Shown: positions 9,077 through 17,790 of the stretch, in pieces
Layout of the letters: every line of letters starts with the position of its first letter
Position numbering within the stretch: the first letter of the stretch is position 1
Origin: JBBRNH01 sp038230415
Lineage (GTDB): Bacteria; Bacteroidota; Bacteroidia; Cytophagales; Spirosomataceae
Assembly (NCBI GenBank): GCA_038230415.1
Contig: JBBRNH010000004.1
Coordinates: 58,003-122,002 of the forward strand
Direction: 5' to 3'
DNA length: 64,000 nt
The notes under the pieces: generated by a model
Database searches by the model: none
The model's input: the letters and a program-made list of their open reading frames with translations, nothing else
Told to the model about the DNA's origin: nothing
Position numbers and translations under genes: made by a program

Positions 9077-9144
9077 GACCGAATGGCGCGTTTGTTTCAG
9101 ACACAACGCGCCATCCGGGTTAATGTTGAAAAATGTGATTCTGT

Positions 9145-10386
9145 TCAAAACGCCAGCACCGTCTGACTGATAATATCGCAGGCATCGTGCATCTGATTTT
9201 CGGTGATGACCAACGGGGGCGCAAACCGAATCTTGTCGCCGTGCGTGGGTTTGCAAAGCAGGCCGTTATCGCGGAAACGCAGGCACAATTCCCAGGCCGT
9301 TTGCCCGCCAAACCGGGGCCGCTCGGCAATCACGATGGCGTTGAGAAGTCCCTTGCCCCGCACTAATTTGATAAGGTCGGTTCTTAGGGCAAGTTGGTTC
9401 ATCCGGCCACGGAAAATCCGGCCCATCGCTTCGGCATTTTCGGCAAGCTGTTCATCGTCAACCACTTGCAGAGCCGCCATTGTTACCGCGCAGGCCAACG
9501 GATTGCCGCCAAACGTGCTGCCGTGTTCGCCGGGTTTCAGGGTTAGCATGATGGCATTGTCGGCTAAAACCGCCGAAACCGGCATTGTGCCACCCGACAG
9601 TGCTTTGCCCAAAACGAGCAGATCGGGCCGAACGTTTTCGTGGTCGCAGGCCAGCCGACGGCCTGTGCGCCCGATGCCGGTTTGCACTTCGTCGGCAATA
9701 AACAGCACATTGTATTGGGTGCAAAGGTCACGGATTCCCCGCAGATAGCCATCGTCCGGCACCAGCACACCCGCTTCGCCCTGAATCGGCTCGACCATGA
9801 ACCCGGCTACGTTTGGGTCCTGGAATGCGGCTTCGAGCGCGGCTAAATCATTGTACGGCACCAAACCATAGCCGGGCAGTAACGGGCCGAAATCGTTGGT
9901 GCTGTCGGGGTCGGTTGATGAGGAGATGGCCGCCAATGTGCGGCCCCAGAAGTTGCCTTTCGCAAAGATGACTTTGGCCTGATTTTGCGGGATGCCTTTC
10001 ACTGTGTATGCCCATTTTCGGGTAAGTTTCAGGGCGGTTTCGCCTGCTTCCACGCCCGCGTTCATCATCAGTACTTTGTTGTAGCCGAAGTAATCGCAGA
10101 GGAATTTCTCGCAGCGGCCCAGCACATCGTTATGAAAGGCCCGCGAGGTGAGTGTAAGCCGTTGCGCCTGTTCAATCATGGCTCCCACAATGCGCGGATG
10201 GCAATGTCCCTGACTAACGGCACTGTATGCCGACAGGAAATCGAGATACCGGCGGTCATCAACGTCCCAGACATACACGCCCTCGCCCCGCGTCAGCACA
10301 ACCGGCAGTGGGTGGTAGTTGTGTGCGCCGTAGCGGTCTTCGAGGGCAATGTATTCGTCAGCGGGTGAGGTAATGAGTGTCTGCAT
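9145..10386 (-). CDS. rocD: Ornithine aminotransferase
   Basis: The ATG at 10386 gives a 413-residue class-III PLP aminotransferase of usual length. The much longer upstream extension runs over a divergent gene and is rejected. Visible signatures are the N-terminal YGAHNYHPLPVVLTRGEG, SAYSAVSQGHCHP, the cofactor segment FIADEVQTGIGRTG, and LLVLGKALSGGTMPVSAVLA with the PLP lysine. The enzyme transfers the delta-amino group of ornithine to 2-oxoglutarate, giving glutamate semialdehyde and glutamate. The gene stands alone, divergent from the DUF5522 gene. Confidence 0.93.
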   Translation of the reverse strand: MQTLITSPADEYIALEDRYGAHNYHPLPVVLTRGEGVYVWDVDDRRYLDFLSAYSAVSQGHCHPRIVGAMIEQAQRLTLTSRAFHNDVLGRCEKFLCDYFGYNKVLMMNAGVEAGETALKLTRKWAYTVKGIPQNQAKVIFAKGNFWGRTLAAISSSTDPDSTNDFGPLLPGYGLVPYNDLAALEAAFQDPNVAGFMVEPIQGEAGVLVPDDGYLRGIRDLCTQYNVLFIADEVQTGIGRTGRRLACDHENVRPDLLVLGKALSGGTMPVSAVLADNAIMLTLKPGEHGSTFGGNPLACAVTMAALQVVDDEQLAENAEAMGRIFRGRMNQLALRTDLIKLVRGKGLLNAIVIAERPRFGGQTAWELCLRFRDNGLLCKPTHGDKIRFAPPLVITENQMHDACDIISQTVLAF

Positions 10387-10491
10387 GGTTGGCGGGGGCC
10401 TTCTGCCCGAATAATGATCCTGGGAAACCCTTTTCCTGAACGGCGGGTTTCGTTCAAAATTACGCCAATTTTTACCACTCAGCAAACCTGT

Positions 10492-10662
10492 ATGCCCCGC
10501 CAACGCCCCCAAAATCGCCCGGCCCGGCCCGGATTGACCGAGGAAGACTATTACACCAACGAGCAGGGATTCGTGGTTTTTACGGCGGCCTATCACCAGA
10601 AACGGGGTTACTGCTGCAAGAACGGCTGCCTGCATTGCCCCTACGGATTCAGGAAAGCGTAG
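10492..10662 (+). CDS. Small DUF5522-family protein
   Basis: The ATG at 10492 gives 56 residues. The core EDYYTNEQGFVVFTAAYHQK is followed by RGYCCKNGCLHCPYGF, the Cys-rich signature of DUF5522 proteins common in Bacteroidota. The four clustered Cys suggest metal binding. Function is unknown. It lies between rocD (divergent) and rpmB. Confidence 0.75.
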   Translation: MPRQRPQNRPARPGLTEEDYYTNEQGFVVFTAAYHQKRGYCCKNGCLHCPYGFRKA

Positions 10663-10669
10663 CGGTAGG

Positions 10670-10700
10670 TTGCAGATTATCAACAAATTTGCCATCTTTG
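10670..10700 (+). promoter_or_regulatory. Bacteroidota-type promoter upstream of rpmB
   Basis: TTG at 10670-10672, a 20-nt spacer, then CATCTTTG at 10693-10700 fit the Bacteroidota TTG-N19-21-TAnnTTTG pattern with one mismatch. rpmB starts 38 nt downstream. Confidence 0.45.
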
Positions 10701-10737
10701 CGCCCTCAAAGAAAAAAACGGGTAACGACGAAGATAT

Positions 10738-10983
10738 ATGGCACGGGTTTGTCAATTAACAGGAAAGCGGACGCGGACGGGTAACAACGTGTCGCACGCA
10801 AACAACAGAACGAAGCGGAAATTTTTTCCCAACCTCCAGACGAAGCGTTTCTTCATGGAGTCAACCGGCGAGTGGATCAAGCTCAAGGTAGCAACGTCGG
10901 CCATCAAAACGATCAACAAAAACGGTCTCGAAGCTACCATCGCCGATTCGAAGCAACGCGGTTTGTACCGGGCGAAGGTGTAG
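10738..10983 (+). CDS. rpmB: 50S ribosomal protein L28
   Basis: The 81-residue basic protein starts MARVCQLTGKRTRTGNNVSH and carries the L28 signatures SHANNRTKRKFFPNLQ and WIKLKVATSAIKTINKNG, at normal length. It binds 23S rRNA in the large subunit. In many Bacteroidota it is followed by rpmG. Here it stands alone and is closed by a hairpin with a T-run. It ends with TAG, which shows that TAG is a normal stop in this genome. Confidence 0.97.
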   Translation: MARVCQLTGKRTRTGNNVSHANNRTKRKFFPNLQTKRFFMESTGEWIKLKVATSAIKTINKNGLEATIADSKQRGLYRAKV

Positions 10984-11006
10984 GATACAACGTTTATTGA
11001 CACACG

Positions 11007-11036
11007 AAGAGACGCATGATTGCGTCTCTTTTTTTT
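11007..11036 (+). terminator. Intrinsic terminator of rpmB
   Basis: The stem AAGAGACGCA / TGCGTCTCTT with loop TGAT is followed by a run of T. The stem core GAGACGCA is shared with the repeats at 11047-11106 and 30424-30449. Confidence 0.8.
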
Positions 11037-11046
11037 ATTTTTACAG

Positions 11047-11106
11047 GAGACGGTTGATTTAACGTAGAGACGCATACTTGCGTCTCTACGTTAAATCAAC
11101 CGTCTC
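11047..11106. repeat. Perfect 60-nt inverted repeat with 28-bp arms
   Basis: Arms 11047-11074 and 11079-11106 are exact reverse complements around a 4-nt TACT loop. The core is GTAGAGACGCA / TGCGTCTCTAC. The right arm contains the stop and last codons (RRLI) of the minus-strand protease gene, so the repeat has shaped that gene's 3' end. It is a second hairpin straight after the rpmB terminator. Confidence 0.95.
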
Positions 11107-12350
11107 AACGCGAAATTCGCGACCACAATCTGCCCGTTTCGGCGCACGAGCATCGTTACTTCACGACCTTCTCCACGTTGAAGAATCTTATAAATATCGC
11201 TGATGTTCAAATCGTTAGCCGACTGGTTATTGATAAACATCACTTCGTCGCCCTCCCGCAAACCGGCCAATTCTGCTGGTGAGTTCAGAATAATCCGGTC
11301 AATCATATAGTTTCGGTATTCTTTACCCCGCGCTTTCAGTTCTACGCCACTCATGTCGTGTTCAAACGTCTCGCGGATGGCCCGGCGAACGGGCTTCAGG
11401 ATAATGTATTTTTCCTGATAATTGAACGTCACGTTGAACCGGCGCAGTAATTCACAGCCTATGTTACCCTGCCGGTCAGGCGTGTTGATGAGTTTCATGC
11501 CAAAGGCTAAGCTGTCGGGAAACGAAGCCAGAATATTAGTCAGTTCGTGCCGCCCGAAGCGGATTTTCCCAATCCTGCCCAAGCTACCGTTGATAACGCC
11601 GTTTAGTCCGCGTCCCAACTGCGCCCGAATCACTTTGTCGGGCATGGTCATCACGGCTAAACTCCGGCCCCGGTCGAGGAGTAGGGCGTGACCCGCGCCG
11701 GTGTCTAAAATCACCCGCAACGGCATCGCTTTGTCGCCCTCCATCACGCTCACTACGTCGGTATAGCACTTCGTATCCTGAATATAAATCGGGTATTGGT
11801 CGCCCTGCGACTTGCGGTATTTGTAGTATTTGGGCTGCGTCAGGGTAATTTCCCGCCGTTGAAAATCAATCGAGACGACGAAATTATTGAAGATTTCGTA
11901 GCCAAAAATCCCGTGAACGGGCGCACCCACGTATTCGGAAAGCTTCAGCAAGTCATCGTCCAGCACTACCAAATTTTGGTGCGAAGCCCGCAACGCACCC
12001 ATACTTAATGTGTTATCAATGGCTACGGAGGCCATCAGTTGTGCGCCTTCGCCCGCGCCGGTGAGTTTCACTTTGCGGGTCAGTTTGAGCTTGGTGAGGT
12101 CTAAGGCTTTCGGATCGGTGATGATAGTATTGCTGACACCCGTGTCGAGAATGAACCGCAGGGTGTCTGAGCCATTCACCATAACCGGCACCACAATCAG
12201 GTTAGAGTGCAGTTGAAACGGAATGCGGGTCCAGTGCCGGTTAGCCGTTATGTAAAAACCAAATCTATCTTTATCGTGGGGTGGTTCGGCACATACTACG
12301 CCCATCGCTCCCAGCAGAAAGACCATCAGAAGAAGTCGTGCATAGTTCAT
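11091..12350 (-). CDS. Retropepsin-like aspartyl protease with PDZ domain
   Basis: The 419-residue protein has a signal peptide (MNYARLLLMVFLLGAMGVVCA). Two aspartyl-protease halves follow, with catalytic motifs FILDTGVSNTII near residue 65 and VILDTGAGHALLL near residue 210. A C-terminal PDZ domain spans about residues 335-410 (IILNSPAELAGLREGDEVMF). It is probably a periplasmic or surface-anchored protease. Substrates are unknown. The final residues are encoded in a palindromic repeat arm, so the natural C-terminus may have been altered. It is divergent from tpiA. Confidence 0.83.
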   Translation of the reverse strand: MNYARLLLMVFLLGAMGVVCAEPPHDKDRFGFYITANRHWTRIPFQLHSNLIVVPVMVNGSDTLRFILDTGVSNTIITDPKALDLTKLKLTRKVKLTGAGEGAQLMASVAIDNTLSMGALRASHQNLVVLDDDLLKLSEYVGAPVHGIFGYEIFNNFVVSIDFQRREITLTQPKYYKYRKSQGDQYPIYIQDTKCYTDVVSVMEGDKAMPLRVILDTGAGHALLLDRGRSLAVMTMPDKVIRAQLGRGLNGVINGSLGRIGKIRFGRHELTNILASFPDSLAFGMKLINTPDRQGNIGCELLRRFNVTFNYQEKYIILKPVRRAIRETFEHDMSGVELKARGKEYRNYMIDRIILNSPAELAGLREGDEVMFINNQSANDLNISDIYKILQRGEGREVTMLVRRNGQIVVANFALRRLI

Positions 12351-12539
12351 GGTTGACGTGTTTTCTTACTAAATGTACTACTCTATATTGACAAAGTGTA
12401 ATTTTTTCGACCGAACGGAAAGTCTACTCATCAAAAGTATCCGGCAAGACACGGTGGCCGGGCCGAAAGCGTTATTTTCGCCCGCGTTTCTACAACAACG
12501 CATAAATGCTTGATTGTTTCTAACCAACTTTTATAAACC

Positions 12540-13304
12540 ATGCGGAAGCGACTTGTTGCCGGTAACTGGAAGATGAACAAGACCTTAGACGAAGCCATCG
12601 CGCTCGTTTCGGAGGTCGTCAATATGATTCAAGACGAAGTCACGGGTGAGACCGAGGTGGTGCTTTGCCCGCCAACGCTCTACCTCACAACGATCAAAAG
12701 CTATCTGAACGCCGAAGGCCGCATTAAACTCGGCGCACAGAACTGCCATGAACATACATCCGGCGCGTACACCGGCGAAATTTCGGCCCCGATGCTGACT
12801 TCGGCGGGGGTGCAATACGTGATTCTGGGCCACAGCGAACGGCGGATGCAGGCGGGCGAAACCAACGCCCAACTCGCCGAAAAAGTAAACGCGGCCCTTG
12901 CACACGGCCTGAAACCGATTTTCTGCTGTGGCGAGGCCCTTGACCTCCGTGAAAACAGTGATTATGTCAGTTTCGTGAAAGGACAACTGACCGACAGCCT
13001 GTTTCACCTCACCGCCGAACAATTTGCCAACGTTGTGATCGCTTACGAACCCATTTGGGCCATCGGCACCGGCCTGACGGCTTCGGTGGGGCAGGCGCAG
13101 GATATGCACTACGAACTCCGCCGACACATTGCCACGCAATACGGTGACGAAATCGCGCAGGATACCACCATTCTTTACGGCGGCAGTGCCAACGCGGCTA
13201 ACGCTGCCGAACTCTTTGCCATGCCCGACGTTGACGGCGGACTGATTGGCGGAGCCTCGCTCAAATCCCGCGATTTTACGACCGTTGTTAAGGCCAATAA
13301 ATAA
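12540..13304 (+). CDS. tpiA: Triosephosphate isomerase
   Basis: The 254-residue TIM-barrel enzyme has all catalytic elements: Lys in AGNWKMN near residue 12, His in ILGHSERR near residue 99, and Glu in AYEPIWAIGTG near residue 172. The phosphate loop is LYGGSANAAN, and GGLIGGASL is near the end. It interconverts dihydroxyacetone phosphate and glyceraldehyde 3-phosphate in the cytoplasm. The DUF985 gene starts 8 bp later and is probably co-transcribed. Confidence 0.97.
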   Translation: MRKRLVAGNWKMNKTLDEAIALVSEVVNMIQDEVTGETEVVLCPPTLYLTTIKSYLNAEGRIKLGAQNCHEHTSGAYTGEISAPMLTSAGVQYVILGHSERRMQAGETNAQLAEKVNAALAHGLKPIFCCGEALDLRENSDYVSFVKGQLTDSLFHLTAEQFANVVIAYEPIWAIGTGLTASVGQAQDMHYELRRHIATQYGDEIAQDTTILYGGSANAANAAELFAMPDVDGGLIGGASLKSRDFTTVVKANK

Positions 13305-13312
13305 CCACAGTT

Positions 13313-13813
13313 GTGACAGCACAGGACTTTATAACCGCTCTCAGGATGCAGCCGCACCCCGAAGGCGGCTTTTTTGCCGAAACATATCGCTCGGCAGAAA
13401 ACATACCAAACGACGCGCTGCCCGCCCGGTTTGCCGGAACGCGGGCGTTTGGCACGGCCATTTATTTTCTGCTCGAAAGCCACAACCACTCGGCCCTGCA
13501 CCGGATTCAGAGCGATGAGGTCTGGCATTTCTACGCCGGTGGGCCATTGGAGGTATTTGTGGTTGAGCCGGATACGGGCGCGTTGACCATTATCCGGCTC
13601 GGCAACCGCCCCGACCGGGGCGAGGTGTTTCAGGCCGTTGTGCGGGCCGGTTGCTGGTTCGGCTCAAAACCAATGGCGGGCAGTGCGTTTTCGCTGGTGG
13701 GCTGCACGGTTGCCCCCGGCTTCGATTTTGCCGATTTTGAACTCGCCGACCGTGCCGAAATGCTCCGGTTATTTCCGCAACACAACGCCGTGATTGAGAT
13801 GCTGTGTGAGTGA
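13313..13813 (+). CDS. DUF985 cupin-family protein
   Basis: The GTG at 13313 gives 166 residues. Family marks are LRMQPHPEGGFFAETYRS at the start, TAIYFLLESHNHSALHRIQS, DEVWHFYAGGPLEV and CTVAPGFDFADFELADR at the end. It is a single-domain cupin with candidate metal ligands among the His residues. The biochemical role is unknown, though sugar-related functions have been suggested for relatives. It is close behind tpiA on the same strand. Confidence 0.85.
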   Translation: MTAQDFITALRMQPHPEGGFFAETYRSAENIPNDALPARFAGTRAFGTAIYFLLESHNHSALHRIQSDEVWHFYAGGPLEVFVVEPDTGALTIIRLGNRPDRGEVFQAVVRAGCWFGSKPMAGSAFSLVGCTVAPGFDFADFELADRAEMLRLFPQHNAVIEMLCE

Positions 13814-13863
13814 AAACCAGACAATAAAATCGTGCTGTCAGACCAAAATTGGTATCTTCGTGC

Positions 13864-14636
13864 GTGGCAAAATCTCCCAACTGGACTCGCGAGGAACTCA
13901 TTTTGGCGTTCAATCTTTATCTCAAGTTGCCTTTTGGACAATTAGATAAAGGCACAAAAGAGATAAAAGAATTGGCGCAGATTCTGGGCCGCAGAAATGC
14001 GAATGCCGTTGCAATGCGATTAAATAATTTTGCTCACATTGACCCCTATCATCAACAACGAGGTATCATAGGATTGGCTAACGGACGCAAACAAGTTCAG
14101 CCGATTTGGGACGAGTTTATCAGCAACCAAGAAGACTTAGTTTTTGAGAGCGAACGAATTTTAGCGGATTACAAGCACCAAACAATCGAAGAAGCTTTTC
14201 CAGAATTAACATTCGATTTGGCAAATTTGCAGGGAGAAGTAAAGATGCGGTTCGTGAAAACACGAGTTAATCAGAGCGTTTTTCGGCAGATGATATTGAA
14301 AACTTACGCCAATCAATGCGCCATTTCTGGCATCGACGTTCCCGAATTATTAGTAGCAGGCCACATTATTCCCTGGGCTGAAAATGAGCAGGAGCGACTA
14401 AACCCCGAGAACGGCATTTGTTTATCAAATCTTTACGACTGTGCTTACGAAAAGGGCTGATTTGCATTGATCTTGACTATAAAATCCTGCTATCCAGACG
14501 GTTAAAAATGGAATCGCATAAGGGGTTTTATCAATCCTTTTTCGGTCGATTTGAGAACCAACCTATCCAATTACCCAAATCCTATCATCCTAAAAAAGAG
14601 TTTTTAGCGTTTCGCCTAAACAAATTCGACAAATGA
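13864..14636 (+). pseudogene. HNH endonuclease interrupted by a frameshift
   Basis: From the GTG at 13864 (MAKSPNWTREELILAFNLY) the frame runs to a TGA at 14458. The HNH_2-type C-terminal domain begins at CAISGIDVPELLVAGHIIPW and continues NPENGICLSNLYDCAYEKG before the stop. The expected continuation (GLICIDLDYKILLSRRLK through FLAFRLNKFDK) is in the -1 frame up to 14636. A single missing base, or a -1 slip on the heptamer A AAG GGC just before the stop, would join them into a protein of about 257 residues. The region is AT-richer than its surroundings. The restored stop overlaps the next gene's ATG (ATGA), which supports the joined reading frame. It is likely a restriction-type nuclease by family. 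Confidence 0.8.
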
Positions 14637-14899
14637 CCTATGGAAGTCTTGAAAACATAATGATTGCGACTGTGAAACCTGCTGAACCAAAAATCGGCGA
14701 TGGTGCAACACTCATTCTATGGACTGATCGCCAAGCACTTACCGTCATTGGTTTGTCAAAGCGGTATATCATCGTTACGCGCGACAGCCAACCGCCAAAC
14801 CCGCTTAAAGCCTATCTTCGGAAAGACGGTAACTACTATCTCGGCGGCCACATAGTAAAGATTGGCTTCCGGGACGAATACCGCGATCCTCATTTTTAG
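14633..14899 (+). CDS. Small protein of unknown function
   Basis: Up to 88 residues from the ATG at 14633. A second possible start at 14660 gives MIATVKPAEPKIGDGATLIL. The pattern KIGDGATLILWTDRQALTVI and the ending FRDEYRDPHF resemble small proteins seen in mobile or phage-like regions, though I cannot name the family. It ends with TAG at 14897-14899. From the next base, the truncated Z1 frame is open in the same register, so this stop marks a likely recombination junction. Confidence 0.5.
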   Translation: MTYGSLENIMIATVKPAEPKIGDGATLILWTDRQALTVIGLSKRYIIVTRDSQPPNPLKAYLRKDGNYYLGGHIVKIGFRDEYRDPHF

Positions 14900-14947
14900 G
14901 CAATTGACCCCGACCGCCCCACCAAAATCAATGGACAGATCCGGGAG

Positions 14948-16789
14948 GTGTTGCGGCTGTTTTATCGGAGTGCTTACGTGGGCTACACCGCCACGCCGTT
15001 TGCCAATATTTTTATCCCGGTCGAAAAGGACGAACTCTTCCCGCGTGATTTTATTATCAATCTGCCTGCACCCGGTAATTACGTTGGCCCGCAGCAAGTG
15101 TTTGGTTTTGAGCCACTAACGGATGAAACTGTCTTAGACGATACGCTGCCAATTGTTTGCCGGGTTGATGATGCCGGCGATTTTATGCCCGAAAAGGAGC
15201 GTGAAGCTCCCTTGCCCAATGCCATTCCTGACTCCATGAAACGGGCTATCCGGTGTTTTTTTCTTACGTGCGCTATCCGGCGGCTACGCGGCCAAGCCGA
15301 TGTGCATAACTCAATGCTCATTCACGTAACGCGCTTCACAGCCCGGCAAAAGCGCATCGTTGACCTGGTTGACGATGTAACAAACTACTACCGGCGCGGC
15401 CTTGACCAGAATGACCCCATTATTCTGGCTCTGATGCAACAGACGTTTGAACAGGATTCAACGGATTATCTGTCATTTACCACTACGTCGCAACGGATTC
15501 TGGATTCGCCCCTGCGCGCCCTTGACCCGGCCATCCGCGTCCATGCGTGGGAGACGGTTTTGCCCCATCTCGCCCCGGCAGCGGCCCGGATTCGGATTAA
15601 GGAAATCAACGGAACATCGGGAGATATACTGGATTATCACAATGAAAAAGCCGGTCTGTCGGTCATTGCCATCGGGGGCGATAAACTTTCGCGCGGCCTG
15701 ACACTCAGTGGCTTATCCGTAAGTTATTTTCTGCGCCCGTCCAAAATGTATGATACCCTGATGCAAATGGGCCGCTGGTTTGGCTACCGGCCCGGCTACC
15801 CTGACTTGTGCCGGTTGTTTACTACCGCCGAACTCAATCAGTGGTTTTGCCACATCACCAAAGCATCAGAAGAGTTGCGGGGCGAGTTCGATTATATGCA
15901 CAGTATCCGGGCTACGCCTGATGCGTATGCCGTGAAAGTGAACACCCATGATGCTGGTTTGCAGATTACGGCAGCCAATAAGATGCGGAAAGCGGTGGAT
16001 ATGCGCTTCTCCTTTGCCGGGCGGTTGGTCGAGACCTATTTGTTTGATATTCGGCCCGATGTGGTGGCGGGTAACCTCGCCACCGCCCGGAGTCTTGTAG
16101 ATGACCTGGGGCCGAGTAGCTACAAAAAGGCCGAAAATTTTATCTGGATAAACGTAACCCCCAACGCCGTTACCGGATTCTTGCAGGGGTTTCAGGTGGC
16201 GCGAAACCTGTATCGGGCCAACGCACAGATTGTGGCTGCGTTTATCAGAACCCAGGTTAAAAACGGTGAACTCATAAACTGGACCGTTGCGCTGATTTCC
16301 CGGCAAAAACCCGACCCCGACCGCACGACCAACTATACCATTAACGGCCAGCCCGTGATGGTTGGCAACCTGACCCGAAAAGCCGAAGACAAAAACAACG
16401 GCCCGACGGAGTATTACCTGCGTAAATCGCACATTATCAGTCCGGAGCATGAATTTTTAGATTTATCACCGGCGGAATACGATGAAGCAATGAGACTAAC
16501 CCGAGCAAAGCGGAAAATAGAAAACAAGGTGGGTGAACCTGATTATCCCAACGGCGAAATCGTCCGCAATGACATCCGCCCAAAAGAACGGGGTCTTCTA
16601 TTGCTCTACACCCTCGACCCGGGCGCGGCTGGCTTGCCCGCACATAGCCCGGCTATCATCGGCTATGCTATTAGTTTTCCGGGGAGCAAGTCCGGCGCAA
16701 CCATCTCCTACGCCGTACATGAGCAGTTGGTCGAGTATCTGGAAAGTCAGGATACCGTAGAAAACGACCCCGATGCAGACGAAGATTGA
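14948..16789 (+). CDS. Z1-domain protein, 5'-truncated (helicase front half missing)
   Basis: This matches the C-terminal two thirds of Z1-domain proteins linked to superfamily-2 helicase-like ATPases in restriction-type systems. In the same frame, homologous-looking sequence is readable from 14900 (AIDPDRPTKINGQIREVLRL) to VGYTATPFANIFI, which holds the TATP motif III. Later come GGDKLSRGLTLSGLSVSYFL and MYDTLMQMGRWFGYR (motifs V/VI, residues about 240-285) and then the Z1 region. The segment with Walker A and B, about 300 residues in full-length relatives, is absent. The GTG at 14948 is the annotated start but may not be used. It overlaps the next gene by 17 bp. By itself it should not hydrolyse ATP. 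Confidence 0.8.
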   Translation: MLRLFYRSAYVGYTATPFANIFIPVEKDELFPRDFIINLPAPGNYVGPQQVFGFEPLTDETVLDDTLPIVCRVDDAGDFMPEKEREAPLPNAIPDSMKRAIRCFFLTCAIRRLRGQADVHNSMLIHVTRFTARQKRIVDLVDDVTNYYRRGLDQNDPIILALMQQTFEQDSTDYLSFTTTSQRILDSPLRALDPAIRVHAWETVLPHLAPAAARIRIKEINGTSGDILDYHNEKAGLSVIAIGGDKLSRGLTLSGLSVSYFLRPSKMYDTLMQMGRWFGYRPGYPDLCRLFTTAELNQWFCHITKASEELRGEFDYMHSIRATPDAYAVKVNTHDAGLQITAANKMRKAVDMRFSFAGRLVETYLFDIRPDVVAGNLATARSLVDDLGPSSYKKAENFIWINVTPNAVTGFLQGFQVARNLYRANAQIVAAFIRTQVKNGELINWTVALISRQKPDPDRTTNYTINGQPVMVGNLTRKAEDKNNGPTEYYLRKSHIISPEHEFLDLSPAEYDEAMRLTRAKRKIENKVGEPDYPNGEIVRNDIRPKERGLLLLYTLDPGAAGLPAHSPAIIGYAISFPGSKSGATISYAVHEQLVEYLESQDTVENDPDADED

Positions 16790-17780
16790 GACGCTCTGGG
16801 CTTCCCTCGAAGCCGAACCCGCCAGCCAAACCGGGTTGCTCTATCGCCGGTATTCGGTCAGTGTGAAATCCGATGTTTTTGTGGGATTACGCAACCGGGC
16901 GGGCCAACGCGAACGGTTGCTGGCAATTCGCCTGACCGAAGCCGCCCCCCTGCCCGCGCTCGCCCTGCACGATCTGCGGCTCGAACTCATGACCGACCCC
17001 GCCCAAACCAACCGACAACTGCTGTTGCTGGTGCTGACCAACGCGGCCCAAACCGACCTTTTCGGCGTGGTGTGCGAAGACTTGATCGGTCAGATTGCGG
17101 ACTTCGACACCGAGACTGATTTGCTCCGCACGCTGACCAACCGGCTCGGTCAGTGGCAGGCGTTGTTCGAGAGCCAATCGCCGGGCGGACTCTCGGCGGA
17201 GGCCCGGCAGGGATTGTTTGGCGAGTTGGTTTTTCTGCACAACTGGTTAGCCAAAAGCCCCGGTCAAAGCCGTTGCCTGAGTGCCTGGACGGGGCCAACG
17301 GGCAGCAAACACGATTTTCAGGCGGGCGAAACGTCGGTCGAAATCAAAACTACGTCTGTGGTCAGTCCGCAAACGATCCGCATCAGCAATGAACGTCAAT
17401 TAGATGACACGGGCCTGAAACACTTGTTTCTCTGGTTAATGCTGCTTGACATTCAGCCCAACTCGTCATCAGAATTTCAGACACTGAACACGCTGATTGA
17501 CAGACTACTGAGGGAGTTAATTGACCATCCGACGGCGCTGAACCTGTTTCGGCTCCGGCTATACGAGGTTGGCTACCGGCCCGGCCAACGCCCGCTCTAT
17601 GATTGCCCGGCTTACCGCGTCCGCGAAGACCGGGTGTTCGGGGTGAGCAACGGATTTCCCCGGCTGCGCGAGTCCGATTTGCCGCCCGGAGTCGGGGCGG
17701 TGCAGTATGGCATTAATGTAGCCCTCTGCGAACCGTTTCGGGTGGCCGGTGACACTGTTTTTTCTTACCTGAACGCCTGA
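16773..17780 (+). CDS. DUF4420 PD-(D/E)XK nuclease-type protein
   Basis: The 335-residue protein belongs to the PD-(D/E)XK motif family found next to Z1 proteins. Likely catalytic elements are the Glu in GLFGELVFLHNWL near residue 150, and HDFQAGETSVEIKTTSVV near residue 185, with the Asp and the ExK. GPTGSKHDF is typical of the family. The predicted activity is DNA cleavage. It starts inside the end of the Z1 gene (17-bp overlap) and is followed 10 bp later by the AIPR gene, so the three form one operon. Confidence 0.82.
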   Translation: MQTKIETLWASLEAEPASQTGLLYRRYSVSVKSDVFVGLRNRAGQRERLLAIRLTEAAPLPALALHDLRLELMTDPAQTNRQLLLLVLTNAAQTDLFGVVCEDLIGQIADFDTETDLLRTLTNRLGQWQALFESQSPGGLSAEARQGLFGELVFLHNWLAKSPGQSRCLSAWTGPTGSKHDFQAGETSVEIKTTSVVSPQTIRISNERQLDDTGLKHLFLWLMLLDIQPNSSSEFQTLNTLIDRLLRELIDHPTALNLFRLRLYEVGYRPGQRPLYDCPAYRVREDRVFGVSNGFPRLRESDLPPGVGAVQYGINVALCEPFRVAGDTVFSYLNA

Positions 17781-17790
17781 TTATTTGCCC

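Noticed and set aside
9145..10755. 536-residue version of ornithine aminotransferase
   Set aside because: The extra N-terminal part runs across the divergent DUF5522 gene, and the family start fits the ATG at 10386.
14633..14899. The 88-residue gene as the true N-terminus of the Z1 protein
   Set aside because: It is in the same frame but ends in TAG and has no helicase motifs. Full-length Z1 proteins carry Walker motifs in that position.
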